Below, one piece after another: positions 1-9,218 of a stretch of DNA of 64,000 nt. Made by a program: the position numbers and the translations under genes. Source of the stretch: Pirellulales bacterium (GTDB lineage Bacteria; Planctomycetota; Planctomycetia; Pirellulales; JAEUIK01). The stretch's first letter is position 1; every line of letters starts with the position of its first letter. The notes beneath the pieces are model-generated. The model searched no databases and was not told where the DNA came from. It saw only the letters and a program-made list of their open reading frames with translations. The stretch lies in NCBI GenBank assembly GCA_019636335.1, contig JAHBXR010000001.1, forward strand, positions 62,001 through 126,000, given 5' to 3'.

Positions 1-123
1 TTCGAACTCGATCCCGCGCCCCTTGAAGGCGGAACGATACTGCCCGCTCATCAAGGAGTCGACGATGTGCGTCGTGTGAATCTCGACACGACGGATCTTC
101 TTGAGCATGTCCTTGGGAATCAT
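1..123 (-). CDS. DUF58 domain protein, N-terminal fragment (runs off window)
   Basis: Only the first 41 codons are visible. They begin MIPKDMLKKIRRVEI and continue through SGQYRSAFKGRGIEFE. The 'RR-EI-T---V--L-SG-Y-S-FKGRGIEF' pattern is the conserved start of DUF58 proteins, which are usually encoded just after a MoxR ATPase, as here, and are thought to act with it as a chaperone/VWA-type assembly system. The start was chosen because the conserved block follows immediately. There is no Shine-Dalgarno sequence before it: the bases directly upstream are the heptad array at 125-219. Family assignment is fairly secure; anything beyond codon 41 is outside the window. Confidence 0.75.
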   Translation of the reverse strand, partial: MIPKDMLKKIRRVEIHTTHIVDSLMSGQYRSAFKGRGIEFE

Positions 124-124
124 G

Positions 125-219
125 AGTGGTCAGTGGTCAGTGGTCAGGGGGCAGGGGTCAGGGGGCAGGGGTCAGTGGGCAGTGAGTGGCTGACCACTAG
201 CCACCGACCACTGTCCACT
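125..219. repeat. Heptad fold-back array between moxR and DUF58 gene
   Basis: Eight contiguous 7-base units run from 125 to 180: AGTGGTC three times, then AGGGGGC, AGGGGTC, AGGGGGC, AGGGGTC, AGTGGGC. After an 11-base spacer, four units of the reverse complement follow at 192-219: GACCACT, AGCCACC, GACCACT, GTCCACT. The two blocks can pair into a long hairpin. The array fills almost the whole gap between the moxR stop and the DUF58 start. Similar 'GTGGTCAGTGGTCAG' tracts occur in planctomycete intergenic regions as I remember them; their function is unknown. Confidence 0.9.
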
Positions 220-223
220 CTGC

Positions 224-1240
224 TTAAGGTACGGCGACGTGATCGAGCACCATGCGGACGATGTCGGCCGAGGTCTTCTCCTCGGCTTCCGCTTCGTACG
301 TGACGATGACGCGGTGACGCAGCACGTCGGGGGCCATGTCTTTCACGTCTTGCGGCACGACGTAGCCACGACCGCGGAGGAAAGCGCTCGCCTTGGCGGC
401 CAAGGTCAGATTGATCGTCGCGCGCGGCGAGGCGCCGAATTGCACCAACTCGGCCAGCCCGGGCAGACCCGACTTCGACGGTTCACGCGTCGCCATGATG
501 AGATCCACCACGTAATCCTCGATCCGCGGATCGACATAGATCTCGTCGACCAGTTCGCGTGCCGACACGATATGCGCCGGCGTCAGCACCGAGCTTACGG
601 CAAAGGTCGGACGGGTGCGGGCCATGCGGCGGAGAATCTCACGTTCCTCCTCCCGGTTCGGATAGCCCACGATGACCTTGAGCATGAAGCGGTCGACCTG
701 AGCTTCGGGCAGCGGGTAGGTCCCTTCCTGCTCGATCGGGTTTTGCGTGGCCATCACGAGGAACGGATTGTCGAGCGGGAACGTCTCGCCGCCGATCGTG
801 ACCTGGCGTTCTTGCATCGCTTCGAGTAGGGCGCTCTGTACCTTGGCCGGCGCACGATTGATTTCGTCGGCCAGGATCAGGTTGGCGAAGATCGGACCCT
901 TCCGCACGACGAACTCTTGCGTCTGCGGACGATAGATCTGCGTACCGACGAGATCGGCCGGCAGCAAGTCGGGGGTGAACTGAATGCGGCTGAAGGTGGT
1001 CGAGATGCCGCGCGACAGCGAGGCGACGGCGGTCGTCTTGGCCAGACCGGGCACACCTTCGATCAGCAAGTGGCCGTTGCCCAGCAGGCCCACCAGCATC
1101 TGGTGAATGAGCCGGTCCTGGCCGACGAGCACGCGGCCGATTTCGTCGACGAGCTGGCGGAAGGGTTGGCTGCGCTGCTTGATTTCTTCGCCCAGTTCGG
1201 CGATACGTCGGTGCGCGGAATCAGCGTGGACGGTGGCCAT
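224..1240 (-). CDS. MoxR-family AAA+ ATPase
   Basis: This 338-residue protein is a MoxR-type AAA+ ATPase, a family that remodels or activates partner proteins together with DUF58/VWA proteins. Walker A is visible as GVPGLAKTT, Walker B as LILADEINRAP, sensor 1 as MATQNPIEQEGTYPLPEAQ, and the C-terminal lid contains the GASPRA motif. The reading frame is open further upstream, but the ATG at 1240 is preferred: it has CAGGAGTG about 9 bases upstream, and the family-like sequence (MATVHADSAHRRI) starts there. The next gene downstream encodes DUF58, the usual partner, but the heptad array separates them. Length is normal for the family. Confidence 0.93.
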   Translation of the reverse strand: MATVHADSAHRRIAELGEEIKQRSQPFRQLVDEIGRVLVGQDRLIHQMLVGLLGNGHLLIEGVPGLAKTTAVASLSRGISTTFSRIQFTPDLLPADLVGTQIYRPQTQEFVVRKGPIFANLILADEINRAPAKVQSALLEAMQERQVTIGGETFPLDNPFLVMATQNPIEQEGTYPLPEAQVDRFMLKVIVGYPNREEEREILRRMARTRPTFAVSSVLTPAHIVSARELVDEIYVDPRIEDYVVDLIMATREPSKSGLPGLAELVQFGASPRATINLTLAAKASAFLRGRGYVVPQDVKDMAPDVLRHRVIVTYEAEAEEKTSADIVRMVLDHVAVP

Positions 1241-1656
1241 GCGTGGCACTCCTGTCGGGTCGTGCTGGGGTGGCGGGCGTGATTTCGCCGGCCGATAAGA
1301 TGTTGGGCGTGTTGCCGCCATTCCTACGGCGACCCCGAAAAAATGGTTCGCCAGCGGCAAAAAGACTTGGCCTAGACGGGGGCGTACGACCGGACGAGCC
1401 GGCGAAACCCCACTCACCGGCCGATTGAGAACGCCTCATGCGAGGAGGCAGACGCGAGCCCGATCAATCGATGAGCAGAAGGGTGCCCAAAGGTTGACCG
1501 GGGTGGCACAGTATTAACCTGGCGCGGCACGTCATGCACGTCCGAACTCGCACCGACTTGCTCCCTCTGCCCCTGTCGGTGCGCCTCGCTGACGGGGGCA
1601 TCCTGAAAAAACCGTCAGGTTCGCAGCATGCCGCTCTCCGGCGAGCGGAGTTTGCG
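1241..1656. other. Intergenic region upstream of moxR
   Basis: 416 bases lie between the stop of the ceramidase-like gene and the moxR start, both on the minus strand. No convincing gene is seen. A weak inverted repeat (CTGACGG at 1589-1595 and CCGTCAG at 1612-1618, 16-base loop containing six A) lies 40 bases past the ceramidase stop and could help termination. The rest presumably holds the moxR promoter, which I could not place. Confidence 0.5.
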
Positions 1657-3024
1657 CTACTTCACGTCCTTGAGCCCGGTGGCGGCCGGAGCGAAGCGGC
1701 CCGTCATGATGTAGATGTTGACGAGCGCCCGGTTCATCATTTCTTCGCCCGCCCCGAGTTGCACGGGAGACATGGTCGGGTCGGCGCCGTAGCCGCCTTC
1801 GGACGCGGCCTCGATCGTCGGGAAGTACAACTGGTGCCCGTTGGCATAGCCGAAGAAGAGCGTGTGATCGAGATACGAACGCTCCTTGAGACGGTTCGAG
1901 TGGTTCGAGAAGAACTCGCCCGAGCCGCTCACGATCGCCAGGTTGCCGTTGAGCACGATGGTGTTCATCTCCGGCTTGAGGCCGTCGCCGTACTCCTCCA
2001 TGAAGTTCTTCACCAACTCGGGGAAGAACGCGCGGGAGAACACGCCGGTAATGAGCGGGTTCTTGAAATTCACGCGCGAGCCGAAATGGAAGTGATCGAC
2101 GCGTCCGTCGACCGAGGGCTTTTCGGGCACCGAGGTGGATGCCGAGCCTGCGAGTTCAAGCACGCGATCGGCCAGGGCATGGCCGAAGTTCTCCGGTCCG
2201 CCGCGGCCGTCGACGGGGTTCGGGCTCATATCGCCCCCCGCTCCCTGCATGAAGACGACCGGCACCGACATCGCGCCGGAGACTTTCCGCTTCATGAAGC
2301 CCGGGTAGTCGGCCGAGAACTTCAAAAGCTTGTCATCGGTCATCACCGGATGGGCCGCGAAGTTCACCAGCAGCGCAATCGGCTGGCCGTCGAGATCATC
2401 GAAGCGGAGCACCGCCAGTTCGGGATCGGTCACTTTCGGCTCGCGCTTCGTGTGACGATTGCGATTGTAGTCGAGCTTTTGCTTGGCGAGGCCCATTCGT
2501 GCCGGTTTCGCGTTCTTATCCGCTTCGAGGATCGCGTCGATGAGAAGCTGCGGCAGCTTCTTGGCATACTGCACCGCGTCGTCGTATTTCCCCTGGCCGT
2601 AGCCCGGGCGATCGGTGAGCTCGATCACCGGTCCGTGATGCGAGTGGCTGCCACTGATAATGACGTGCTCGATGCCGGCCTTCTCGCGGAGCGTGTTGCG
2701 AATTTCTTCCATCATCCAGGGAGTGGGACCGCGACCGATGTCGGTGCCGACGATGGCCAGCTTGTCGTCGCCCGCGTGAATGACGAGGGCCACGGCCATG
2801 AGCTTGTCGAGCGTCCCCTCGGAGAGTGCATCGTGCCGGGCGGCATAACCCCACATCGGCAAGCGCCCCTCGGGCGTGATGTCGCGCTCGGCCACCCCCA
2901 CGGCAAACGTGTTCTTGTCGGCGGCATTCGCCGCAGCCGGCCCGGTCACGGCCGGAATCAGAGAAAACGCGACGAGCGCAAGGCTAACACGAAGCAACGG
3001 ACGGAACAGCGAGAAGCGGTGCAT
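1657..3024 (-). CDS. Exported neutral/alkaline ceramidase-like hydrolase
   Basis: A 455-residue protein with a signal peptide (MHRFSLFRPLLRVSLALVAFSLIPAV...AANA) followed by FAVGVAERDITPEG, the typical opening of the neutral/alkaline non-lysosomal ceramidase N-terminal domain. Further family marks are the histidine-rich SGSHSHHGP near residue 130, NFAAHPV and QGAGGDMSPNP. Family enzymes hydrolyse the amide bond of ceramides with a zinc site. Planctomycetes carry many paralogues whose substrates are unknown, so the true substrate here is open. The start at 3024 is chosen for the signal peptide and a GGAAG element 10 bases upstream; an earlier in-frame ATG would add ten unlikely residues. It acts outside the cytoplasm. 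Confidence 0.85.
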   Translation of the reverse strand: MHRFSLFRPLLRVSLALVAFSLIPAVTGPAAANAADKNTFAVGVAERDITPEGRLPMWGYAARHDALSEGTLDKLMAVALVIHAGDDKLAIVGTDIGRGPTPWMMEEIRNTLREKAGIEHVIISGSHSHHGPVIELTDRPGYGQGKYDDAVQYAKKLPQLLIDAILEADKNAKPARMGLAKQKLDYNRNRHTKREPKVTDPELAVLRFDDLDGQPIALLVNFAAHPVMTDDKLLKFSADYPGFMKRKVSGAMSVPVVFMQGAGGDMSPNPVDGRGGPENFGHALADRVLELAGSASTSVPEKPSVDGRVDHFHFGSRVNFKNPLITGVFSRAFFPELVKNFMEEYGDGLKPEMNTIVLNGNLAIVSGSGEFFSNHSNRLKERSYLDHTLFFGYANGHQLYFPTIEAASEGGYGADPTMSPVQLGAGEEMMNRALVNIYIMTGRFAPAATGLKDVK

Positions 3025-3205
3025 GGCGGGTTCTTCCGCGGACGGGAAGTTCATCGGGGGTGCGGGGGCTGGATCGAGACGTGGCCCGGCAGTCCGAGGT
3101 TCAAAGGCTCCCCAAGCTGCGACGGGCAATCGTTCGACTGTAGCCTGCCGGGGGATGGAATTCCAGCTTCTATCGCACGGCGGGGGGCGAGAAAGCCGGG
3201 CTCGT

Positions 3206-4861
3206 TCAGCCCTCCTTGCGGCGGTAAATCTCGATGATGCAGAAGTCTTTCGGCTCGTACCGGGGGGCATTTTCGTCCCAGGCGAAGTGCGATTCCAGGG
3301 AGGAAAGAATCTCGACGCAACCCCGCAGCTCGTAGTTCGCTGCCAGATAGGTCGGAATCCAGTGCAGGATCGGAGTGGGGACTCCCGGCTGCTGAAGCCA
3401 GTCGTGTACGTGGACGATGAACTTGGGCCTGGCCGTGGTGATCTCTTCGATCATGCTCTGCTGCATCGCCACGGCGTACGGCTGCACCTCGAGCAAGGGA
3501 TAGGCGTACATGTGCCCCGTCGCGGCGCGACGCTGCGCCAGAAAATAAATCTGCGGTTGCGAGCCCAACACGGCAATCGAGTCGTCCGGGCTGCTGTGCG
3601 CCTTGATGTACTCAGCCACTTGAGGACATTCGTTGAACGGGTTGTATCCGTAGGTGAGTCGCGATAGCTCCCAAGGGGATTTGGTCAGCAGATACCGGGC
3701 CGAGGTCGTCACCGGCCACACAACGAGCATCAGGGCCGTGACGACGCCCACGACGAGTCGCACGCGCTGCGATGGCGAGGCCGCTCGCGTATCGGCGGGC
3801 GAGCTCGCCAACCAGCGCAGGCCGATTGCCGCCAGCACCGCCACGACGGGCCAGATCAGGAAGAAATAGTGAGGGCGGAAGTGCCAGCCAGGTATAAAGG
3901 CCAGCCACGAGCCGACGATCCAGGCAGCGATCAAGAGACCGAATTCATTGGTGCGACGACGCAGCACGATCAGCACTCCGCCGGCGGCGGCCGCCGCTAG
4001 CAGCGGCCAGATCGGCGGCATTTGCAGGGAGAGTGCGAGCATCAATCGTTCGATGCCAAAGTCCAGCGCATCGTTGGTCGCGTAGGCCCGCGCGTAGTCG
4101 ATCGTCCAGAGCTTGAACAGGGCCAAGGTTCCGCCCCACGCTAACAGACCGACGGTGATGGCCAACGGCAGGACGAGGCCGCCGCCAAACGCGATTCCCG
4201 TCACGAGCCACGACCGCCGCCGATCGCGGTCGCGGAATAAACCCGCGGCGAGACCGACGACACCGGTCAGCGCCAGGAAGGCGCCGTGCTGCTTCATCAG
4301 GGCGCCCATGCCGAACAGAATGCCGGCCAGCATCCACACTCTCCAGCGAGGCGAACGCCATGCATGCATCAACAGCAAAACACCAGGCAGCGCGCAGGCG
4401 AGCACGAAATGCTGCGATTGCGTGGTCATCGGCTGAACGCCCCGGCTGTAGCACAAGGCGGCAAACGCCGCCGCGCTCCAAACGCCTCCCCAGTCGTCGA
4501 GCAGTCGTCGCCCGATCAGGAACATCCAGACGAGATTGATGCTCGTCACGAGGATCAATCCCAGATGGACGCCGACGGTGGTTTGTCCAAAAAGCAGCTC
4601 GATACCGGCGTAGGCGGCGTAGATGCCTGGCCACTTCATGGCATAGCAGGAGCGGTAGGGGGGCTCGCCCGCCAGCAGCCGCTGACCACCGTAGGCGAAC
4701 TCCCCTTCATCGCGCTCGAAGGGCACGTCGAGCAGGGGCCACCGCAAGGCGAGGTTCGCCGCGAGAACCAGGCCGAGGATGAGCCAGGGGAGCACGGGAC
4801 GCAACCTTGCGAAGTATTCGCCGCGAGGTCCGTCGTTTGTCGCGGGTAGCGATATCGGCAT
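3206..4861 (-). CDS. GT39/ArnT-like membrane glycosyltransferase, copy 1
   Basis: A 551-residue polytopic protein with roughly ten to twelve hydrophobic segments. The first extracytoplasmic loop carries PFERDEGEFAYGGQ, whose Asp-Glu pair matches the catalytic loop of GT39/PMT and ArnT-type transferases that use polyprenyl-phosphate sugars. Near the C-terminus are SSPDDSIAVLGSQPQIYFLAQRRAATGHMYAYPL and a soluble tail. Such enzymes transfer sugars to lipids or proteins at the outer face of the membrane. The start at 4861 (MPISLPATND) is chosen because upstream codons look non-coding. The next gene upstream is a close paralogue of the same length 109 bp away, so this is a tandem duplication. Acceptor and sugar are unknown. 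Confidence 0.85.
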   Translation of the reverse strand: MPISLPATNDGPRGEYFARLRPVLPWLILGLVLAANLALRWPLLDVPFERDEGEFAYGGQRLLAGEPPYRSCYAMKWPGIYAAYAGIELLFGQTTVGVHLGLILVTSINLVWMFLIGRRLLDDWGGVWSAAAFAALCYSRGVQPMTTQSQHFVLACALPGVLLLMHAWRSPRWRVWMLAGILFGMGALMKQHGAFLALTGVVGLAAGLFRDRDRRRSWLVTGIAFGGGLVLPLAITVGLLAWGGTLALFKLWTIDYARAYATNDALDFGIERLMLALSLQMPPIWPLLAAAAAGGVLIVLRRRTNEFGLLIAAWIVGSWLAFIPGWHFRPHYFFLIWPVVAVLAAIGLRWLASSPADTRAASPSQRVRLVVGVVTALMLVVWPVTTSARYLLTKSPWELSRLTYGYNPFNECPQVAEYIKAHSSPDDSIAVLGSQPQIYFLAQRRAATGHMYAYPLLEVQPYAVAMQQSMIEEITTARPKFIVHVHDWLQQPGVPTPILHWIPTYLAANYELRGCVEILSSLESHFAWDENAPRYEPKDFCIIEIYRRKEG

Positions 4862-4970
4862 GGGGGACTCGTTTTCAGCGCAAGCCGAATCCAACGCGGG
4901 GCGGGCGTAGCAGGGGTTCTCTGGCGACGGTGCCGTGTGCAGTTGCGCCCGCCGGCGACCACGGGCGAGA

Positions 4971-6626
4971 TTACCGATCGCGCCGGCGGAAGACCTGGAT
5001 GATGCCGTACTTTTCCGGCGTGTACTGCTTGGCGTTCTCGTCCCATTCGAAGCGAGATTTTTCCGGAGAGACAATCTCCACCCAGCCGCAGAGCTCGTAG
5101 TGCGTTTCGAGATAACTGGCAGTCCAGTCCAGGATCAACGTGGGGGCGCCTGGGGTGTAAATCCAATCCTGTACTAGCACGATGAACTTGGGCTTCGAGG
5201 CACGAATCTCGTCGATCATGCTCTCTTGCATCTTCTGTGCGTAGGGATGCACTTCGAGCAAGGGATAGGCGTACATGTGCCCCGTCGCCGCGCGGCGCTG
5301 CGCCAGAAAGTAAATCTGCGGCTGCGAGCCCAGCACGGCGATCGTGTCGTCGGGGTCGGTGTGCGATTTGAGATACTCGGCGACGATCGGGCATTCGTTG
5401 AAGGGGTCGATGCCGTACGTTTTGCGAGACAGTTCCCAGTGCGACTTCGTGAGCAGGAACCGTGCCGAAGTCGCGACAGGCCAGAGCAGCAGCACCAGCG
5501 CGGCCAAGACGCCGACGATGAGCCGGGTGCGGTGGGGACCGGGGGACTCGACGGAACGCTCCGGTTGCGCGGCCAGCTCGCGCAGGCAGATCCCGGCGAG
5601 CGCCGCGAGCGCCGGCCACACGAGAAAGAAGTAATGCGCGCGGAAATGCCAGCCGGGGATCGTGGCGAGCACCGATCCCACGGTCCACGTCACCAGGAGC
5701 AGGCCGAATTCACTCGTGCGCCAGCGCTTGACGACGAGCACGAGTCCCCCCAGCGACGCCAACAGCAGTGGCCACACCGGGGGCACCTGGCTGCGCAACG
5801 CGCGCATCAGGCGCCCGAGGCCCACGTCGAACGTGTCGTTCGTGGCGTAAGCCCTGGCGTAGTCGATCGTCCACAACTTGAACGATTCGAACGTGCCGCT
5901 CCACAGCAACAGTGCGGCGGTCAGGGCCAGGGGCAAGGCCAGCCCGAAGAGGAAGGCCGCTCCGGATGCCAGCCACTTCTTGCGCGCTTCTGGGGCCTGA
6001 ATCAACCCCGCGGCCAGGCCGGCAAAACCGGTCAGCGCCAGGAAGGCGCCGTGCTGTTTCATCAGCGCGCCGATGCCGAAGCAGATGCCCGAAAGCAACC
6101 ATAGCGCGACGCGTGGCGAACGCCAGGCATGCACGAGGAGCAGGATCGCCGGCAAGGCGAACATGAGTACGAAGTGCTGCGACTGCGTCGACATGGGTTC
6201 GACGGCCGGGCTGTAGCACAACGCGGCAAAAGCGGCCGCCGTCCAGACCCCACCCCAGCCGTCGAGCAAGCGTCGCCCGATCAAGAACATCCACACGATG
6301 TTGATGCTGGTGGCCAGCAGCAGGCCCTGGTGGATGCCGACGGTGGTCTTGCCGAAGAGGACCTCGATCGCGGCATAGGCGACGTAGATGCCCGGCCATT
6401 TCATGGCATAAAACGACCGGTAGGGGGGCTCTCCCTCGAGCAGCATTTGTCCGCCGTAGGCGAACTCTCCCTCGTCACGCTCGAGCGGCATCTCGAGCAG
6501 CGGCCAGCGCAGCGCGAGATTCGCGATCAGAATCACGATCACGGCGAGCCAGGGCAGCCACGGGCGCGCAACAGGTGGCGCAGCATCGCCGCGAAGTTCG
6601 GTCGTCGATTCCGCCAACGCAGACAT
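4971..6626 (-). CDS. GT39/ArnT-like membrane glycosyltransferase, copy 2
   Basis: A 551-residue paralogue of the gene at 3206-4861, aligned over its whole length with the same landmarks: PLERDEGEFAYGGQ, YAMKWPGIYVAYAAIEVLFGKTTVG, MSTQSQHFVL, DDTIAVLGSQPQIYFLAQRRAATGH. Many blocks are identical and the divergence is spread evenly, as expected for an older duplication with both copies kept under selection. The extracytoplasmic Asp-Glu pair is intact, so both copies are probably active polyprenyl-phosphate-sugar transferases. Order on the minus strand is copy 2 then copy 1, 109 bp apart, likely co-transcribed. The difference in substrate between the two copies cannot be read from sequence. Confidence 0.85.
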   Translation of the reverse strand: MSALAESTTELRGDAAPPVARPWLPWLAVIVILIANLALRWPLLEMPLERDEGEFAYGGQMLLEGEPPYRSFYAMKWPGIYVAYAAIEVLFGKTTVGIHQGLLLATSINIVWMFLIGRRLLDGWGGVWTAAAFAALCYSPAVEPMSTQSQHFVLMFALPAILLLVHAWRSPRVALWLLSGICFGIGALMKQHGAFLALTGFAGLAAGLIQAPEARKKWLASGAAFLFGLALPLALTAALLLWSGTFESFKLWTIDYARAYATNDTFDVGLGRLMRALRSQVPPVWPLLLASLGGLVLVVKRWRTSEFGLLLVTWTVGSVLATIPGWHFRAHYFFLVWPALAALAGICLRELAAQPERSVESPGPHRTRLIVGVLAALVLLLWPVATSARFLLTKSHWELSRKTYGIDPFNECPIVAEYLKSHTDPDDTIAVLGSQPQIYFLAQRRAATGHMYAYPLLEVHPYAQKMQESMIDEIRASKPKFIVLVQDWIYTPGAPTLILDWTASYLETHYELCGWVEIVSPEKSRFEWDENAKQYTPEKYGIIQVFRRRDR

Positions 6627-6745
6627 GAACCGCCGTGGGCACGTACCGAGTGGATGGAGCGGCGCTCAACGAGCCCGCTCTGCCCCATTGTAACGTGCCA
6701 AGGCTCGAACGTGTGCAGGGCGCTCGAGGCGAGCGTATTTGCTGG

Positions 6746-7909
6746 TCAGGACTGCTCGATCTCGACCCAGCGTCCCGACTTGGCGCTAGCGAGCACCGCC
6801 TCGCAGACGCGCTGCGTCTCCAGCGCTGAGCGGAAGTCGGGCTGCACCGGCTTCTTCGTCGAAAGGCTTTCGAGGAAGTCGGCCAGGGCGTTGATGAACG
6901 TGTGCTCGTAGCCGATCGTACAGCCCGGCACCCACCAGCGGTTCATGTAGGGATGCTCGGGATTGGTCACGTTGACGCGCTGCCAGCCGGTAAGGTGGCT
7001 TTCGATCTTCTTGCCCGTCGCCGGGTCGGCGTACTTGAAATACTGCAGAATGTGTGGGTCTTCGAGATCGAAGAAGACGCTGCCCCGTTCGCCGTTCAAC
7101 TCGAACGTGTTGTAGTTCTTGCGTCCGCGGGCGTAGCGCGTGCTTTCGAACGTGCCCATCGAGCCATTGGCGAAGACGGCCAGGAACATGCAGGCGTCGT
7201 CGATGCCGACGGGCTGCTTCTTGCCCGTCTCGGCATGGACGCGTTCCTTGACGAACGTTTCGGTCGCGGCGGTGACGCGCGTGATGGGGCCGTTGAGCCA
7301 GAGGGCGGTGTCGATCGAGTGGGCCAGCAAATCGCCCGTCACGCCCGATCCGGCGACGTCGAGATCGAGACGCCACAACGCGGCGCCCCCTTGGGGTACG
7401 TCTTCGGCAATCGTCCAGTCTTGCAGATAGGTGGCGCGGTAATGAAAGGGGCGACCGATGCGTCCTTCGTCGACCACCTGCCTGGCCAGCGAAATCGCAG
7501 GAACGCGCCGATAGTTGAACCAGACCATGTTCGGCACGCCGGCCTTCTCGACCGCGGCGACCATCTCTTCGCCTTCGGCGAGATTCATCGCCAGGGGCTT
7601 TTCGCACAGGATCATCTTGCCCCGCTCGGCGGCGGCCAGCACGATGTCGCGATGCGTGTTGTTCGGCGAGCCGATGTCGATCACGTCGATGTCATCGCGT
7701 TCGACTAGCTTGCGCCAATCGGTCTCGTACGATTCGTAGCCCCAGTTCTCGGCAAAGGCCCGGATCTTGTCTTCCTTTCGCGCGCAGCAGGCCTTGAGCA
7801 CCGGGCGGTACTCGAGGGGGAAGAATTGGTTGACCTGACGATAGGCGTTCGAATGGGCGCGGCCCATGAACCCGTAGCCGATCATGCCGATATTCAGAGG
7901 TTTGGTCAT
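6746..7909 (-). CDS. Gfo/Idh/MocA-family oxidoreductase
   Basis: 387 residues. The N-terminal Rossmann domain starts [17 protein letters not shown] (GxGxxG, residues 11-16), and the family motif EKPLAMN is at 103-109. Family members oxidise or reduce sugars, inositols or sugar acids with NAD(P). The C-terminal half ([28 protein letters not shown]) is the substrate and oligomer domain, with the usual 'GD-G-H-D' helix. The gene heads a carbohydrate cassette: a TIM-barrel sugar isomerase lies next to it on the same strand, then a phosphomannose-isomerase-like cupin. The substrate is not known. The start at 7909 is the only one that keeps the nucleotide-binding motif at the N-terminus. Confidence 0.92.
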   Translation of the reverse strand: MTKPLNIGMIGYGFMGRAHSNAYRQVNQFFPLEYRPVLKACCARKEDKIRAFAENWGYESYETDWRKLVERDDIDVIDIGSPNNTHRDIVLAAAERGKMILCEKPLAMNLAEGEEMVAAVEKAGVPNMVWFNYRRVPAISLARQVVDEGRIGRPFHYRATYLQDWTIAEDVPQGGAALWRLDLDVAGSGVTGDLLAHSIDTALWLNGPITRVTAATETFVKERVHAETGKKQPVGIDDACMFLAVFANGSMGTFESTRYARGRKNYNTFELNGERGSVFFDLEDPHILQYFKYADPATGKKIESHLTGWQRVNVTNPEHPYMNRWWVPGCTIGYEHTFINALADFLESLSTKKPVQPDFRSALETQRVCEAVLASAKSGRWVEIEQS

Positions 7910-8025
7910 GGCGCGAGAGACCTTCTATGCAAGGCGATTGTCTGGAACAGTTCGTGTGGCACTGCTGGCACGTTCAGCAGTGAAGGATCGAAGGCAAATT
8001 CAACCCGCTGTGTGCGACGCGCACC

Positions 8026-8955
8026 TTAGCCGTATTTCTTGGCGAGCACGTCGATCCCCTGCTTGCACTTCTCCGTGGCCTTCCAGGCATCGGGCCAGAA
8101 GCAGAGATCGATCGTCCACCAATCGTCGGGGCAGCCCGCCGCCACGATCGCCGGCATGAACTCGTCGAACTGGAGATTCCCCTCGCCGAAGGGGGGGTGG
8201 GTGCTCGTGTGGTTGTCGTGCAGCGTGTCGTCCGAGTCGATCAGGTGGACGCGGCCGATCTTGCCCTGCACCTTCTCGGCCAGTTCCTTGATGCCCCCCT
8301 TGAGCGTTTCGCGCTCCCCCGGCTGGCGCGAGCCATGGACCGCCACCATGTTCGCGTGGCAGGTGTCGAACATGAGCAGGAAATTGTCGTGATCGACCGC
8401 GTCGAGCACGTTAAGCACGTCGCTCGGCTTGTTGAAGGCAAAGCCGGGCTCGAACTCCCACACGACGCGCACGCCGGCGTCGGCCGCCTCTTGCGCACAG
8501 CGACGCCAGGTTGCGGCCACGCGCTTGAGCGCCGTGTCGTAATCGACGATCGTCTCCTTCTTCGGCTCTCCCTTGATCTGGCCGAGCACGCCCGGATCTT
8601 CCGTCGTATCGACGCGAATCACCTCGATGCCCAGGTCGTTGCAGAACTTCACGTTCTTGCGAAACGTGGCCATGTAGGAGGAATCGTCCGCGGCGGTGAT
8701 GAGCTTTTCGCTCCACAGGTCCGCGGCCAGGCCGCTGCAGCCCATGCCGCGCGATTCCCACAGTTCGCGCACCTGGGCTCGTTCCTCGGGGGTCTTTTGC
8801 AGGTCGGGGTTCGGATGGACGCCGAAGCCTCCCAGTTCCAAGCCGTCGAACTTCAGGGCGTGCAACTTCTCGACCACTTCGGTGAAGGGGACGGGATTGT
8901 CCGCATAGGGGCCGATCGAATAGGCCCAGGTTCCAATCGAGATTCGTTTCGACAT
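8026..8955 (-). CDS. Sugar phosphate isomerase/epimerase (TIM barrel)
   Basis: 309 residues of the AP-endonuclease-2/xylose-isomerase-like TIM-barrel family. It begins MSKRISIGTWAYSIGP and shows the barrel strands FDGLELGGFG, IEVIRVDTTE, VRVVWEFEPG (metal Glu), LLMFDTCHANM (Asp/His) and GRVHLIDSDDTLHDNHTSTHPPFGEGNLQFDEFMPAIV. These acidic and histidine residues usually hold a divalent metal used in ketose-aldose isomerisation or epimerisation. The start is supported by GGAAG seven bases upstream. It lies upstream of the Gfo/Idh/MocA gene on the same strand, a very common pairing in sugar or inositol breakdown. Exact substrate unknown. Confidence 0.88.
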   Translation of the reverse strand: MSKRISIGTWAYSIGPYADNPVPFTEVVEKLHALKFDGLELGGFGVHPNPDLQKTPEERAQVRELWESRGMGCSGLAADLWSEKLITAADDSSYMATFRKNVKFCNDLGIEVIRVDTTEDPGVLGQIKGEPKKETIVDYDTALKRVAATWRRCAQEAADAGVRVVWEFEPGFAFNKPSDVLNVLDAVDHDNFLLMFDTCHANMVAVHGSRQPGERETLKGGIKELAEKVQGKIGRVHLIDSDDTLHDNHTSTHPPFGEGNLQFDEFMPAIVAAGCPDDWWTIDLCFWPDAWKATEKCKQGIDVLAKKYG

Positions 8956-9218
8956 GGTTTTGCTTCCCGGTCTGGCTTGGCGGTGATGTTTGCGGTGAGC
9001 TAAGTCTGCGGTATCGCCAACACTGCCGGACGAGCTAGCGATGGCGTTAGACGTCGTTCACCTTTGGTGTCGCGCTCTTCTCGCTGGGGGGTAGCACGGA
9101 TGATTTTCCGGAGCGGTGTGGTCAGCGTGCAGGGCTGGAGTCGGAAAATCGTCCGTGTCGCGTAGCGACCAGAGGATTGGTGAGGTTAACGGCGTCGAAT
9201 ACATTCAAAGACACTGTT

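Noticed and set aside
125-219. Heptad array as a CRISPR array
   Set aside because: Units are seven contiguous bases with no spacers and no cas genes are present.
1589-1618. Inverted repeat CTGACGG/CCGTCAG as a terminator
   Set aside because: The stem is seven base pairs with a 16-base loop and the T-run lies in the loop, not after the stem; noted only as weak.
1534-3237. 567-codon plus-strand frame across the ceramidase-like gene
   Set aside because: It is the mirror of the real minus-strand gene, full of His and Arg, with no motif; the opposite frame has a signal peptide and family motifs.
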